From Carallia brachiata (Eukaryota; Streptophyta; Magnoliopsida; Malpighiales; Rhizophoraceae), in assembly GCA_021464245.1 (NCBI GenBank), contig JADCRB010000070.1:1224509-1288508 (forward strand): a DNA stretch of 64,000 nt, written 5' to 3'. Shown piece by piece: positions 10,734 to 21,083 of the stretch. Every line of letters begins with the position of its first letter. Within the stretch, counting starts at the first letter, position 1. Made by a program: the position numbers and the translations under genes. A model generated the notes under the pieces. The model was not told the DNA's origin, did not search any database, and saw nothing but the letters and a program-made list of their open reading frames with translations.

Positions 10734-11875
10734 ATGGAAATTACAAACTACTTGTTAGATCTCTCATCTGATTTTCCTGCAATGAAGCACTTGTAAGTTT
10801 GGTTAATGGTGATCTGAGCTTGAAGAGTGCTAAACTTTGCAGGCAGTGCTCCAAATGTCAATCAGATAGATGCCCTGGAAGCTACGCCTATCCCCATATG
10901 GTAGCATTTGATAACACCCTTGTTGCAGGTGCGTTACAGTCTGATTATGTGAGTGCACAAGATAGAGGTGTTTACTCTGTTCCCAATATCAAAGGTGGCT
11001 CTTCGGCAATTTATAATGCTTACTATGGCTGGCAATCCACTTCTAGCTCTGCTTCTGGTTACCATAGGTAGGTAGCTAACCATATATTGCAACCACAAGC
11101 ACTTAAAAAAGAATCTTGCACACAGTTTCTGTAGCATACAAATGTTGATTCAGTCTCTTAGACTCTCAAAAATTGTGAAACTTCAAATTTATTTAAAAAG
11201 TCAAGTTTAAAAGTGAGAACATATGAGGTTTATTATACTTACTTTATCAAAGTGAGAATTTATACTTTTTAATATACTTTCTTGACATATATTAGATCTG
11301 ATGAGCATGTGATACGAAGAATTATAAAGAAACTGGTTAAATGAGCTAAACTTATGCTAAAATGACCAAAATGATTTTATATTAAATAAAATTTTGAAAT
11401 TTCAAATCTATTTAAAAATTTAAGTTAATAAATGGTGAAATTCATAAACACGATCATTCATGTATACTACTTAACTGACAAAATCAATTAGGCTCTTGTA
11501 ATAGCGCAATACTGGCTAAAGGGCTCAATATGTTGCAGGTTTAGCAACTACATGGACAAGTGCTCGGGTGGACAAAACTACCTGACAGTGGACAAACGTG
11601 GACAGGTAAGCCTTCGTTCTTTGAAGTCGTTGGAAAGTTTGGCAGAGGCTGACTGGAAATCTATCGCACCACCAAAGAAGCTAAATCATCGAGAATATCG
11701 TTTCTGGGTGTCGGGCAGTACAGGCAAATGCCTTACAGTTCTTGGAGGGAAGACAGAGAAAAGAACTGTGGGTGTAGCTGATTGCAAGTTTGACGGCTCC
11801 AACACTTTCCAGCTCTTTGCCTTCCGCTTCCATTACCACAAGGCCTTTTGTTGTTGCGGAGTTCACAATTACTAA
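10734..11875 (+). CDS. Unrecognised Cys-rich protein with a beta-trefoil-like end, 2-3 exons, possibly broken
   Basis: The clear part reads in one frame from about 10800 to the donor at 11068 and resumes after the AG at 11538; joining GYHR to FSNYMDKC across the 11068-11538 intron keeps the frame. Features: Cys cluster CRQCSKCQSDRC, then aromatic/Gly-rich sequence (NAYYGWQ), GGQNYLTVDKRGQVSL, and a C-terminal segment GSTGKCLTVLGG ... VGVADC ... NTFQLFAF. The GxCLxV ... C ... QxF spacing resembles one lobe of a ricin-B/beta-trefoil fold. There is no obvious signal peptide. The ATG at 10734 opens a frame (MEITNYLLDLSSDFPAMKHL) that stops at once unless a 50-base intron, 10793-10842, is removed (donor GTAAGT, acceptor TTTGCAG, frame kept). 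Fifty bases is very short for a plant intron, so a 1-base frameshift is the alternative. Family not identified. Confidence 0.5.
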
Positions 11876-13066
11876 TGGCAAGGCAAAAAAAATTAGACCA
11901 TATGCCCCAACCCAACCATAATCAATATCTCCGCAAGCTATATACATATAGCCTTCAGGTTCAGTTTTCTGGAATGGATAACGGGATTGAAATTGCTCCA
12001 CCATTCCGACCCCAAATCAAGCTGCTGGACCTGCATCGTATTGCAAATTCTGTTTCAGCTACAATGTTATATATAAAGCATGTATTAACCTGTGTTGGAT
12101 TTCTAGGCAAGTCCATGTTTTAGTGGATTGACAAATAAAAGCATTCTTGCCGTTCAAGCAGCAAGATGGGTCGTATGTTATTTATTTATTTATTTACATG
12201 CATGATGGATGCCTAAATAGCAAATATTAGATAGGTACTTACTAATTTTATTTTTTTTTTTAGTTAAATTAGTTTATAATCTAACACTATTTAAATATTA
12301 TTTTTAATTTTTTTATTCAAGTGTATTTCAATTATTGTGTGGTGTAAAATTATGAATAAATTACTCTCAATTAAAAAATGAAATCAAAATAGAAATCACC
12401 TATCAGATAAGTAAAGAATACTAGTACAATTGTGGATGCTAAATGAAACTGGTTGATGTGTCCGTAATGACATTATCAAACAAAGGGAATCTCATAGAAC
12501 AGGTTCTAAAACACCAAAAAATGTACGTGAAAGAAAGCAAAAAAACAACATAACAACAACCTCGTATACAGAGTATGCACTAGAACAACGAAAGGACTAC
12601 AGTCCCCTATACTTCGACAGTGCTAAATTCTTCTTGTTATTAATTGGTTCAATATTCGTGCTAACAAGCTCGAGACCTTCAATTTTAGAGATTATTGGCA
12701 CTAATGTGGGACGAGTAGAACTGATGTTGGATTAAAAGAAAGTAACTGCCATCTTTCCCACGGACTACTTCATGCTTACATAGTTCTCATCACCATCCTT
12801 CTTGAAAGTTTGGAATTTTTTTTTTTTTATTGAGGAATAGAGATCAATTGGCACCCCCCGGGAGGGGGGGGGGGGGTGGTGGGGCCAATTAGAATCATCT
12901 TCTTCGACACCAAACGGGTGATAACAAGAAGCTTTTGGCATCTTTATCCTCCAACGTTCGGGGTCAAATTCCTTGATACTCACTGCTTACTTGTCCAGTC
13001 GTCTTTCTTGTTTTGCTTTTTGTTTTTTACTCGCTTATCAAGCGTCACGTACCAATATTTTCTTGG
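11876..13066. other. 3' region and AT-rich spacer; no supported gene
   Basis: It holds the probable 3' UTR (short repeated TTTA units near 12178-12200), AT-rich spacer, and a GC-palindromic poly-G stretch near 12.85 kb. Open frames here overlap poly-G or poly-T tracts and do not resemble proteins. Confidence 0.6.
12846..12890. repeat. Palindromic poly-C/poly-G tract, possible G-quadruplex
   Basis: AATTGGCACCCCCC and, 45 bases along, GGTGGGGCCAATT are inverted copies of each other and enclose a run of about 13 G. The strand can fold as a GC hairpin or, from the G run and flanking G groups, as a quadruplex. The run length may also be unreliable in the assembly. Confidence 0.7.
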
Positions 13067-13581
13067 AAAATGTTACGGGATATATATTTTTTTATCTTAA
13101 AAATTTATATTTTTTTCATATAAGTCTTAAATTTTTTTTAACATTTTATTTGACTTTTAAATCTTTTAATTTTTTATCAAATCAATTCTTTTATTTACGA
13201 AAAATGCTCAATCTACTAATAAATGAATTTAAATTAATAAAATTATTAAAAAAATCAAATAAATGAATTAAATATTTTTTTATTAACAAATGTGCACATA
13301 AAATATTTTTTTAATCAATAAATATACGAATTAAATATACAAAGTGCATATTTTTTAACAAAAAAATTTTCAATTAGTGTATTTAACCTTTTTTTCAAAT
13401 AATTTTTGTAAGGTCAAAATCATTTTTTTAATAGATTGATTACTTTTCGTTAACAAATGAATTAATTTGATACGAAATCAAAACGTTTAGAACTCAAATG
13501 AAATTTTAAAAAAGTTTAGGACTTATATGTAAAAAATTATAAAGATTTAGAACTTAGAAAATGGATATCCCAAAATGTTAC
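13067..13581. mobile_element. Long-TIR non-autonomous DNA transposon (family A), copy 1, with 10 bp target duplication
   Basis: The element spans 13077-13571 (495 bp). It starts GGGATAT and ends ATATCCC. The outer ~130-150 bp at each end are imperfect inverted repeats of one another (for example TTTTTTCATATAAGTC on the left against the complement of GACTTATATGTAAAAAA on the right). It is flanked by a perfect direct repeat AAAATGTTAC at 13067-13076 and 13572-13581. Long TIRs starting GGG with a 9-10 bp target duplication are typical of Mutator-like MITEs. The interior is AT-rich and non-coding. A related element lies at 22861-23359. Confidence 0.8.
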
Positions 13582-15099
13582 GGTGCTAAAAAAAATTTAC
13601 TTAAGAATTTTGTCTGAATGTAATGGTGTTTTAAGTTTTTGTAATTGTTGCTATATTTTTTTTTAGTAGAAAGTAAAAATATATAAAAATATTTTTAAGT
13701 TGTAAAAAATAAAGATATTGTTATAAAAAATGAAAGTATTGTTATATTTGGATAAGATCCTTGATATTGTAGTGGTGTCCTATTTTCTTATTTTCTATGA
13801 GGACTTTGGCCGCGTTGATTTGTGAGTGGGGACTTAGCAATGACGTTACAAAAGCACCATGTCATTTGGCGGGAACAAAAAAAAAAAGAACGAAAAAAAA
13901 CATAGCAAATGTTTTACCATCTATAGCATTATTATTGATAAAATAAATTTGTGGACCCGGAGATGCCCCTGGGCTGGTAGCAAGTGTTTCAATTGTTGTG
14001 TTAATTTGGTCTGTAATTTAGTGTAGCACTTTAATTTAGTGTACTTTTTTATGCATTATTTGAATTTTAAATTTTTTTATTGTTGCTCTTTTTTAATAAA
14101 TTAAAATTTATATCGAGAATATGGTATTGAATTTCAAATTAATTCACATTGTGATTAGACATAAAGAAATTTATTCTAATTTAAAAGTATTGAGATAATA
14201 AATTTTTTTTACGAGAAAAATTAAATAAAGACCTTATTAAATGATTGCTAGTCTCAGTGCACAAGTAAGATAATTAATATATATTATATTTTTATATATT
14301 TTTATTTTTGCACTTTTTTATTTTTTAAATAAAAATAAAATGAAAAACAATAAAATGAAATGTCTGGTTCTTTAAAAGCCCGGTCCGATTCCTTTAGTTA
14401 AAGTTTTTTTTTTTTTTTGTGAGAGAGATTGCTCTAGTTAAAGTTATTTTTACCTTTTTTCTCGAAAGAAAAAAAAATTATTTTTACACTTTTTTTTTTT
14501 TGTCTGATATCGTCTAATATCCAACCCAATAGGCTGACTAATCTGGACTGACTCAGGTAGGATTTCAAAGGGTGGCAAAGGTCTCCCAGCAAGTATTTAA
14601 CGCGACTGCATTTCCAAAAATCGAACTCGAGACCTCTGATTAAGCGGTGACGGATCCCTACCATTCACATCAGTACTTGATGATTTTTGCATTTTTTTCT
14701 GAATTGACGCGTATGAAACGGTTTGACGATACAGTGAGGGCCCAACCGCGAAATGCCTAGTAATTTGGGCCTGCGTATCATAATTTCGCGGGTTCTCGGG
14801 CGGGTCGCAGGTTTTTTTTTTTTTTTTATTTATAACACAATTAATTACCAATTACATAATTATTTATTAGCGAAAGCTAAATTCAAACCAAAAAAATCCC
14901 CCAGAGCCCCTAAACTAAAGTCTCTTGTCCGCGGCGACCCGCCATCGCCAGTGGATTCCCACCGCTGTCGCCGCCGGGTTGCGTCTCAGTGGTATTCAAA
15001 TTCAACCGCCGGTTCAACTCCTCAAGAAAAGGAAGGTGACTCAGCCATTCGCTGCTAATATTCCTTGCAACAACAAGGTATTTTCTTGTGTGTGTAGAA
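13582..15099. other. Spacer upstream of the RAP gene, containing a SINE-like element
   Basis: AT-rich spacer with several poly-T and poly-A runs, a SINE-like insertion at about 14.5-14.7 kb (listed separately), and at 14.9-15.1 kb a GC-richer, non-AT leader that is probably the 5' UTR of the RAP gene. No recognisable coding frame. Confidence 0.55.
14490..14680 (-). mobile_element. Probable tRNA-derived SINE, minus orientation
   Basis: Read on the minus strand, the element starts near 14680, has an A-box-like TGGTAGGGATCCG, a B-box-like GAGTTCGATTTTTGG about 30 bases on, a unique body of about 110 bp ending GATATCAGAC, and an A-tail of about 12 at 14490-14501. Flanks match loosely as a target duplication: TTATTTTTACAC (14478-14489) and TGATTTTTGCAT (14681-14692), 10 of 12 identical. 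This architecture (pol III boxes, A-tail, flanking repeat) is that of a plant SINE. The family is not identified. Confidence 0.55.
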
Positions 15100-18000
15100 A
15101 TGGCACTTCAACATGCGTTGAGGCTCCAGGATTTGAGTCTGTTTTCACTTGTAAAAGAGCAGCGCAAGTTCAAAGCTTTGCCTTCATTTGCTGGTATCCC
15201 AGCAGAGTTCTTGAAATCTCCTTTCCAGGCATGCCTCTTTCATTCCTTCTTTCTCCCTCTTTCTATCTCTTTCTTAATTAATTGAGGTTTATTTTGGCAA
15301 AGCTGCCCCCTTTTTCTTTTGGGTCAAAATGGTTTTCATGGAAAATGGCTGTGACTGAATTCTGCAGTTTGGTGGTCTTAAAAGTTGGAGACCAGGAGCT
15401 TCTAGAACAATGGAAACCCACAAGTCTGACTTAGGGACTGCCTTGGTTCCTCAAAGTAATAAACTTGGTTTTCATGGAGAAAACTGTGTAAATTTGGGTA
15501 AAAGTGTTGTTGTTACTGCTGATAATGATGGCAATGAATATAATCATAATGAGGAGAGGAGTGAAAAAGAAGTGAAGCAATGGGAATTGGAGTTTCTCGG
15601 GCAGCTTGTCCCATTGGGTACTCAACCTCAAGCAACTGAAAAGAAGAGAATGCAACCAAAATCAGACTCGTTGGATGACAGTGGTGGGATGGATTGGTGC
15701 TTGAGGGCTAGGAAGATTGCCCTGAAATCCATTGAGGCTAGGGGATTGAGTCACAAGATGGAAGCTTTGATTAATGTCAAGAAGAAGAAGAAGAAAAAGA
15801 ACAAGAAAAGATTGGTGAAAAAAGATAAGGTCATAGAGAAAATTGAGGATTTAGAAGTAGATGATTTGGACTTTGAATTCATAGATGACATTAGAATAGA
15901 TGGGGTGGAGGATTTGTGTCGTAACGATACAAGCAATGATAGACTGAAGGTCAGCACGCTTGCAGGTGGCATATTTGAAGAAAGGAAGGAGAAAACCATG
16001 GAAGAGTTTGTTCGAAAGTTGTCCCAGTTCTCAGGGCCTTCTAATCACAAGAAAGAGATTAATTTGAACAAAGCAATCTTGGAAGCACAGACTGCAGAAG
16101 AAGTTCTAGAGGTTGCTGCTGAGATGATTATGGCTGTTGGAAAAGGACTGAGCCCTTCACCACTATCCCCTTTGAATATTGCCACTTCCCTTCATCGAAT
16201 TGCTAAGAACATGGAGAAAGTATCAATGATGAGATCTCACAGGTTGGCATTTGCCCGACGAAAGGAGATGTCAATGCTGGTGGGTATTGCAATGAGAGCA
16301 TTGCCTGAATGCTCAGCTCAGGGTATCTCGAATATTGCATGGGCTTTGTCCAAGATAGGAGGGGAGCTGCTGTACTTGTCAGAAATGGATAGAGTTGCGG
16401 AGGTGGCCTCTACTAAGGTTCAGGAGTTCAATGCTCAGAATGTTGCTAATATTGCTGGTTCCTTTGCTTCAATGCAGCACTCTGCTCCAGATCTCTTTTC
16501 AGAATTATCAAAAAGGGCATCTGACATAATTTATACTTTCAAAGAGCAGGAGCTTGCTCAGCTTTTATGGGCTTTTGCTTCTTTATATGAGACTGCTGAC
16601 CCTTTGCTTGATTCTTTGGATATGGTTTTCGAAGAGATAAATCAGTCTGAGTGCTGCATAAATGCAGAAAAATCAAATGGTGATGACGATTGCAGCATTG
16701 AAAGCATTGGAGATCTTGTTACAGAAGATGATTCGGGCCGTCTACATCTTAGACTTAGTAGGGATCAACTTGGGAATATAGCATGGTCATATGCCGTTCT
16801 TGGACAACTGAACAGGACTTTTTTTTCCAATGTGTGGAAAACTCTGAGCCATTTAGAGGATCAAAGAATTTCAGAGCAGTATAGAGAGGATATTATGTTT
16901 GCTTCTCAGGCTTATCGCGTGAATCAATGCTTGAAGATAGAATACCCCCAGCTTCATCTATCTTTCAGTGGTGATCTTGAGGAGAAAGTTGCTCGTGCTG
17001 GAAAATCTAAGAGGTTTAATCAAAAAAAGACTTCATCATTTCAAAATGAAGTTGTTCGCCTTCTGGTGAGCACTGGCCTGGACTGGGTCAAAGAATATGT
17101 TGTGGATGGATACACTTTAGATGCTGTTGTGGTTGACAGGAAGATTGCTCTCGAGATTGATGGACCTACTCATTTCTCAAGGAATATTGGTCGGTGTAAT
17201 CTTTATGTCTGTGTTAGCTTCTCTATTATGTTGATGTTTGCTAGAATATCACTATGACAAACACTGTTTGCAAAAATATTCATTGTTATTGATCTACCTC
17301 CCCATATCACTCTGCAGGAGCGCCTCTGGGACATACTATACTGAAACGACGGTACATTGCTGCTGCTGGTTGGAATGTCTTGTCATTATCTCATCAAGAG
17401 GTGAGTTTCCTCATCTTTTATTCACTTAATTGATGTTTATTTTGAAGTGATGGACTCTATAGTGAGCTGTGGGAGTGCACGATATGTGGTGGAAATTTAA
17501 GAGATCATCAACATTTTCTACTAATTCATATCAATGCACTTCTTTACTAAATATATTGTCTCGAAATGTATTGTCTTGAATATTGTCTCGACCTGAGTAT
17601 GTATGTAATCTTGCTTGAACAGTTCTTGGAGAATTGTAGCCAAGAAAATTGAGGATATTGTGATAAATAGTTGTGAGGGGGATATTGCGATAAAAGGCGT
17701 CTTTGTATTTGTAATTAGACCTTTCTATGGTGACGTTGGACGCATTGCTGCGACAAATGATTTCTCTTCTTTGCTATAATTAGGGACACCCTTATTATAG
17801 AATATATGCACTCTCACCTGGTGAATTGATTTACTTTCAATATGTCTTCGCGTGAAGTAAATTGTGGTACAAATTACTTCTATATAATGTCTAATGTCCT
17901 TGCATTAGTTTTTGTAGTCGATGACTAAGTTAGGGGAACATCCGCAATTTGGTGCATGAAAAGAAAGTCTTTACTTGTTTCTACATCTTTATAATTGCGG

Positions 18001-18184
18001 ATAGCATGTTTTGGAGTTTTTGTTCTAATTGAGATTGAGATGATCATTCATGATCCTGATACGATTTGCTTGCTACGTTCTCATCCAGTGGGAGCAACTC
18101 GAAGGTGGTTTTGAGCAATTGGAATATCTAAGAGAAATTCTCAAAGACCACATTGGTGAAAACAATAGCAGCAGCAATGTTTGA
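15100..18184 (+). CDS. RAP: RAP-domain (OPR) protein, predicted chloroplast RNA-processing factor, about 709 aa
   Basis: Four exons: 15100-15228, 15368-17189, 17318-17400, 18089-18184. The joined frame is open throughout. The N-terminus (MALQHALRLQDL, Ser/Lys/Arg-rich, few acids) suits a chloroplast transit peptide. A Lys run near residue 165 is followed by an acidic stretch. Residues ~240-560 hold helical repeats with motifs such as NIAWALSKIG, NVANIAGSFASM, QLLWAFASLY and NIAWSYAVLG, characteristic of octotricopeptide RNA-binding repeats. The C-terminus is a complete RAP domain: VDGYTLDAVVVDRKIALEIDG, then GPTHFSRN, LKRRYIAAAGWNV, and QEWEQL. The best match known to me is Arabidopsis RAP (At2g31890), needed for chloroplast 16S rRNA maturation and linked to disease resistance. 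The first intron has a GC donor (CAG|GCATGC) with a normal acceptor. The ATG at 15100 follows an in-frame stop. An exon-3 skip would remove the RAP core. Confidence 0.9.
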
Positions 18185-19974
18185 ATCTGCATACAGGCAG
18201 CCGAAAACTGGAAACAGAGTTGGTTGTCCATTGATACACAGGAAGGGATTTATGTTTATCAAAATGAATTGTATCCTAACACAGTTGAATTCTATATTTA
18301 AATTGAATTAAATTGTATGGTTCGAGAAATTCAATTAAATCGTATTATAAATTGATTATTTACAAACCCTTAATTCTATGTTTAAAACTTTAACACCAAA
18401 TATTAAGATTCGTTCCAACATTTTATCTTAAAACTAAAGCTTGAAAAGTATGCATTCGAAATGAACTTGCAATATGTCATGCGTCATCCTCGGAATTCAG
18501 TGCCCAAAAAATGGTGGATGCTGTAAATATTGCAAAGAGAAATATTTGGTGACTTAATTTTAAAGGTTTAATAATATAAATTATTACATAATTAAATTAA
18601 AATAAATAAATAAATAAATAATAAAATATTGTATTGTTGTTGGATAGATTGTATGTCGGATAACGCAAGCAATGAAACGGTAAGCCAAAGTGATAATAAG
18701 GTAAGTGGAAACGGTGCCGCTAAGACTTGAGTGAGGATGAATGGTTAAATTTTTTTTAATGATCGCCGCTGATTCGCGAATCTGATCGAATGGACGGCGG
18801 ATATCAAGAATGTTTCGAAAAGAGACTCCGTATATGTCTCAGACATTTTATCTTGATAAATATTTTAAATAAAATTATATATTATTTTTAAAATAATAAT
18901 TAATTTTTTTAATTATAAAAATAATAAATATTTTAAAAATATCGATACTCATTTTTAAAAAATTAATCATTATTCTAGGAATAAATTTTGGAACAAACAC
19001 ACACACTTTTATTAAATGACCAAAAAAATCCCGCCTTTGTCTTAAAAGCAACCAAACCAGGGCACCGCTTTGCAACCACATACCCTCTCTCACTCTAAGC
19101 GCTTTCGCCTGCCCTGTCCGCCATTGTTTCCCATTTCCCACATTACCATAATTTCTCAGGTACGCGTGTCTTTGAATGTGTGCGCGTTTGTTTGTTTGTC
19201 TATGTCGAGTTTTCATAGATCTGACTAGTTGTAAAACTGACGAGTACGAGGATGACTAGATCGGTCTGGATCCGACATGAATGTCTTGTTTCTCTGTGTT
19301 TTTTTTCTTCTTCGCGTACGCTTGTAATCTTTATTTTTGGATGAAAATTCCAATAGGCACGTAAAAACCGAAACGAAAACAAAAATAAGAGTTAAAGATC
19401 TTGTGCAATTGCTGTGTTCCGGATTTTAGCCTTATCTTTCATGTGGATCTTTTATATGTGTAAATCTATGATTTGCGTGTTTGTTTTTTTTTTTTTTTAA
19501 ATGTCTTATTCTCTGTTTGGATCACAACGTGATCAGATCAATCGCTAGGAAGCCTTAATCCCAAATTTAATTTAAGTCAGCTATTATCTTTATCGCCATT
19601 TAGATTTAATTGTTTTAAATTCTCTCTAACTATAGATTCAAAGTTGACCTTTGACATCATTATTGAAATAATGCAATCATCTCCAAAATTCATTCTCTCT
19701 GTTTCCTTTTTATATACTTATTTTAGATTGCATTGTTTGTGCTTGCCTCAATAGTTTATTAATTTTTTCTTCTCAAGTAATCATTTAATTATGTTCGTGA
19801 ATCCTTTTTCTTTTGTAGTCATATGAGTGGCATTTTTTTTTTTTTTTTTTTGGGTTTCGATGTGCTTGTGGACTCATGTCAGTTGCACTTATGAGAAGAA
19901 TGTGGGCTGGGTTTAATGTATATTTATCTTCAGAAATGCTTCATTCTCCTGTGTTTGTTGCATGCAGCCTAGGT
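18185..19974. other. Spacer, then leader and leader intron of the LEA gene
   Basis: AT-rich spacer to about 19.0 kb, including an AAAT microsatellite near 18.60 kb. From about 19.0 kb the base composition becomes pyrimidine-rich and gene-like. A leader exon appears to end at 19159 (CTCAG|GTACGC) and to resume after the acceptor at 19967 (CATGCAG), seven bases before the LEA start codon, giving a leader intron of about 808 bases with T-runs. Long leader introns often raise expression in plants; here this is inference from splice consensus only. Confidence 0.55.
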
Positions 19975-21083
19975 ATGGCAACTTCTGATAAGCCAGAAAT
20001 AGTTGATAGAGATGCCAAGGAGAAAGATCGAAAGCATGATGACAAAGATGAGGAGAAGGGTGGATTTATTGACAAGGTAAAGGACTTCATACATGATATT
20101 GGTGAAAAGATTGAGGGAGCGATCGGTTTTGGGAAGCCAACTGCAGATGTTACAGGGATTCACATCCCTTCGATTACTCTGGAAAAGGCAGATATAGTTG
20201 TTGATGTACTTGTAAAAAACCCGAATCCATTCCTATCCCTCTGATAGACATAAACTACCTCATTGAGAGTGATGGAAGGAAACTAGTTTCGGGTTTGATC
20301 CCAGATGCTGGAACTATTCATGCACATGGTGAGGAGACTGTCAAAATACCAGTTACTTTGATTTATGATGACATTAAGAATACATATGATGACATTAAGC
20401 CTGGAAGTATCATTCCTTACAGGATTAAGGTAGATCTCATTGTAGATGTGCCTGTTTTCGGGAGGCTAACCCTTCCGCTTGAGAAAACTGGGGAGATCCC
20501 TATACCTTATAAGCCTGATATTGACCTTGAGAAAATACGATTTGAGAAGTTCTCCTTTGACGAAACAGTTGCAGTGCTTCATCTGAAATTGGAAAATAAG
20601 AACGATTTTGATTTGGGACTCAATGCGCTAGAATATGAGGTTTGGCTATCTGATGTGAGCATAGGAGGTGCAGAACTTGCCAAATCCACTAAAATTGACA
20701 AGAATGGGATAAGTTATATTGATATCCCCATCACCTTCAGGCCTAAGGATTTTGGCTCTGCACTATGGGACATGATTAGAGGAAGAGGCACTGGTTACAC
20801 CATGAAAGGAAACATCAATGTGGACACACCCTTTGGTGCAATGAAGTTACCCATCAGCAAGGAAGGTGGTACAACCCGCCTGAAGAGGAGCAAAGAAGAT
20901 GGCGGTGATGATGACGATGATGATCAGGTATGCTAAATAATATTGCAAATTTTGTTCACGCTACGATCTTTTGCACGACGTTACTGCTGTCAGACATCAA
21001 GTATTGGTTTACTGCAATATGTGCTATAGTTAATGTACGATTGCTAAACAAAGGATTTCTGTTTCCTTTAATTGCAGGACTAG
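19975..21083 (+). CDS. LEA group 2 (LEA14-like) protein, with a 1-base frameshift
   Basis: Reads MATSDKPEIV, an acidic/basic hydrophilic start (DRDAKEKDRK), FIDKVKDFIHDIGEKIEGAIGFGKPTADV, then two LEA_2 (WHy-type) units with the conserved VDVLVKNPNP and KVDLIVDVPVFGRLTLPLE, and a tail of Asp. Expected length is about 320 aa. This matches Arabidopsis At2g44060 along its whole length. The frame breaks between 20228 and 20229: after NPNP the current frame stops within a few codons, whereas a frame with one extra base reads IPLIDINYLIESDGRK and continues to the end. A one-base deletion (true or assembly error) is the simplest reading. The last codons are split by an intron (20928-21077): DDQ joins D and the TAG at 21081. 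LEA_2 proteins are soluble, beta-rich and thought to protect cell components under dehydration. Confidence 0.85.

Noticed and set aside
12765..12983. Minus-strand frame of 72 codons beginning MSIKEFDPERW
   Set aside because: Crosses the poly-G palindrome, which encodes its Pro run; no similarity recognised.
17190..17317. Continuation of the RAP exon 2 frame to a stop at 17257
   Set aside because: Splicing at 17190 and 17317 restores the RAP domain exactly, so the continuation is intronic.
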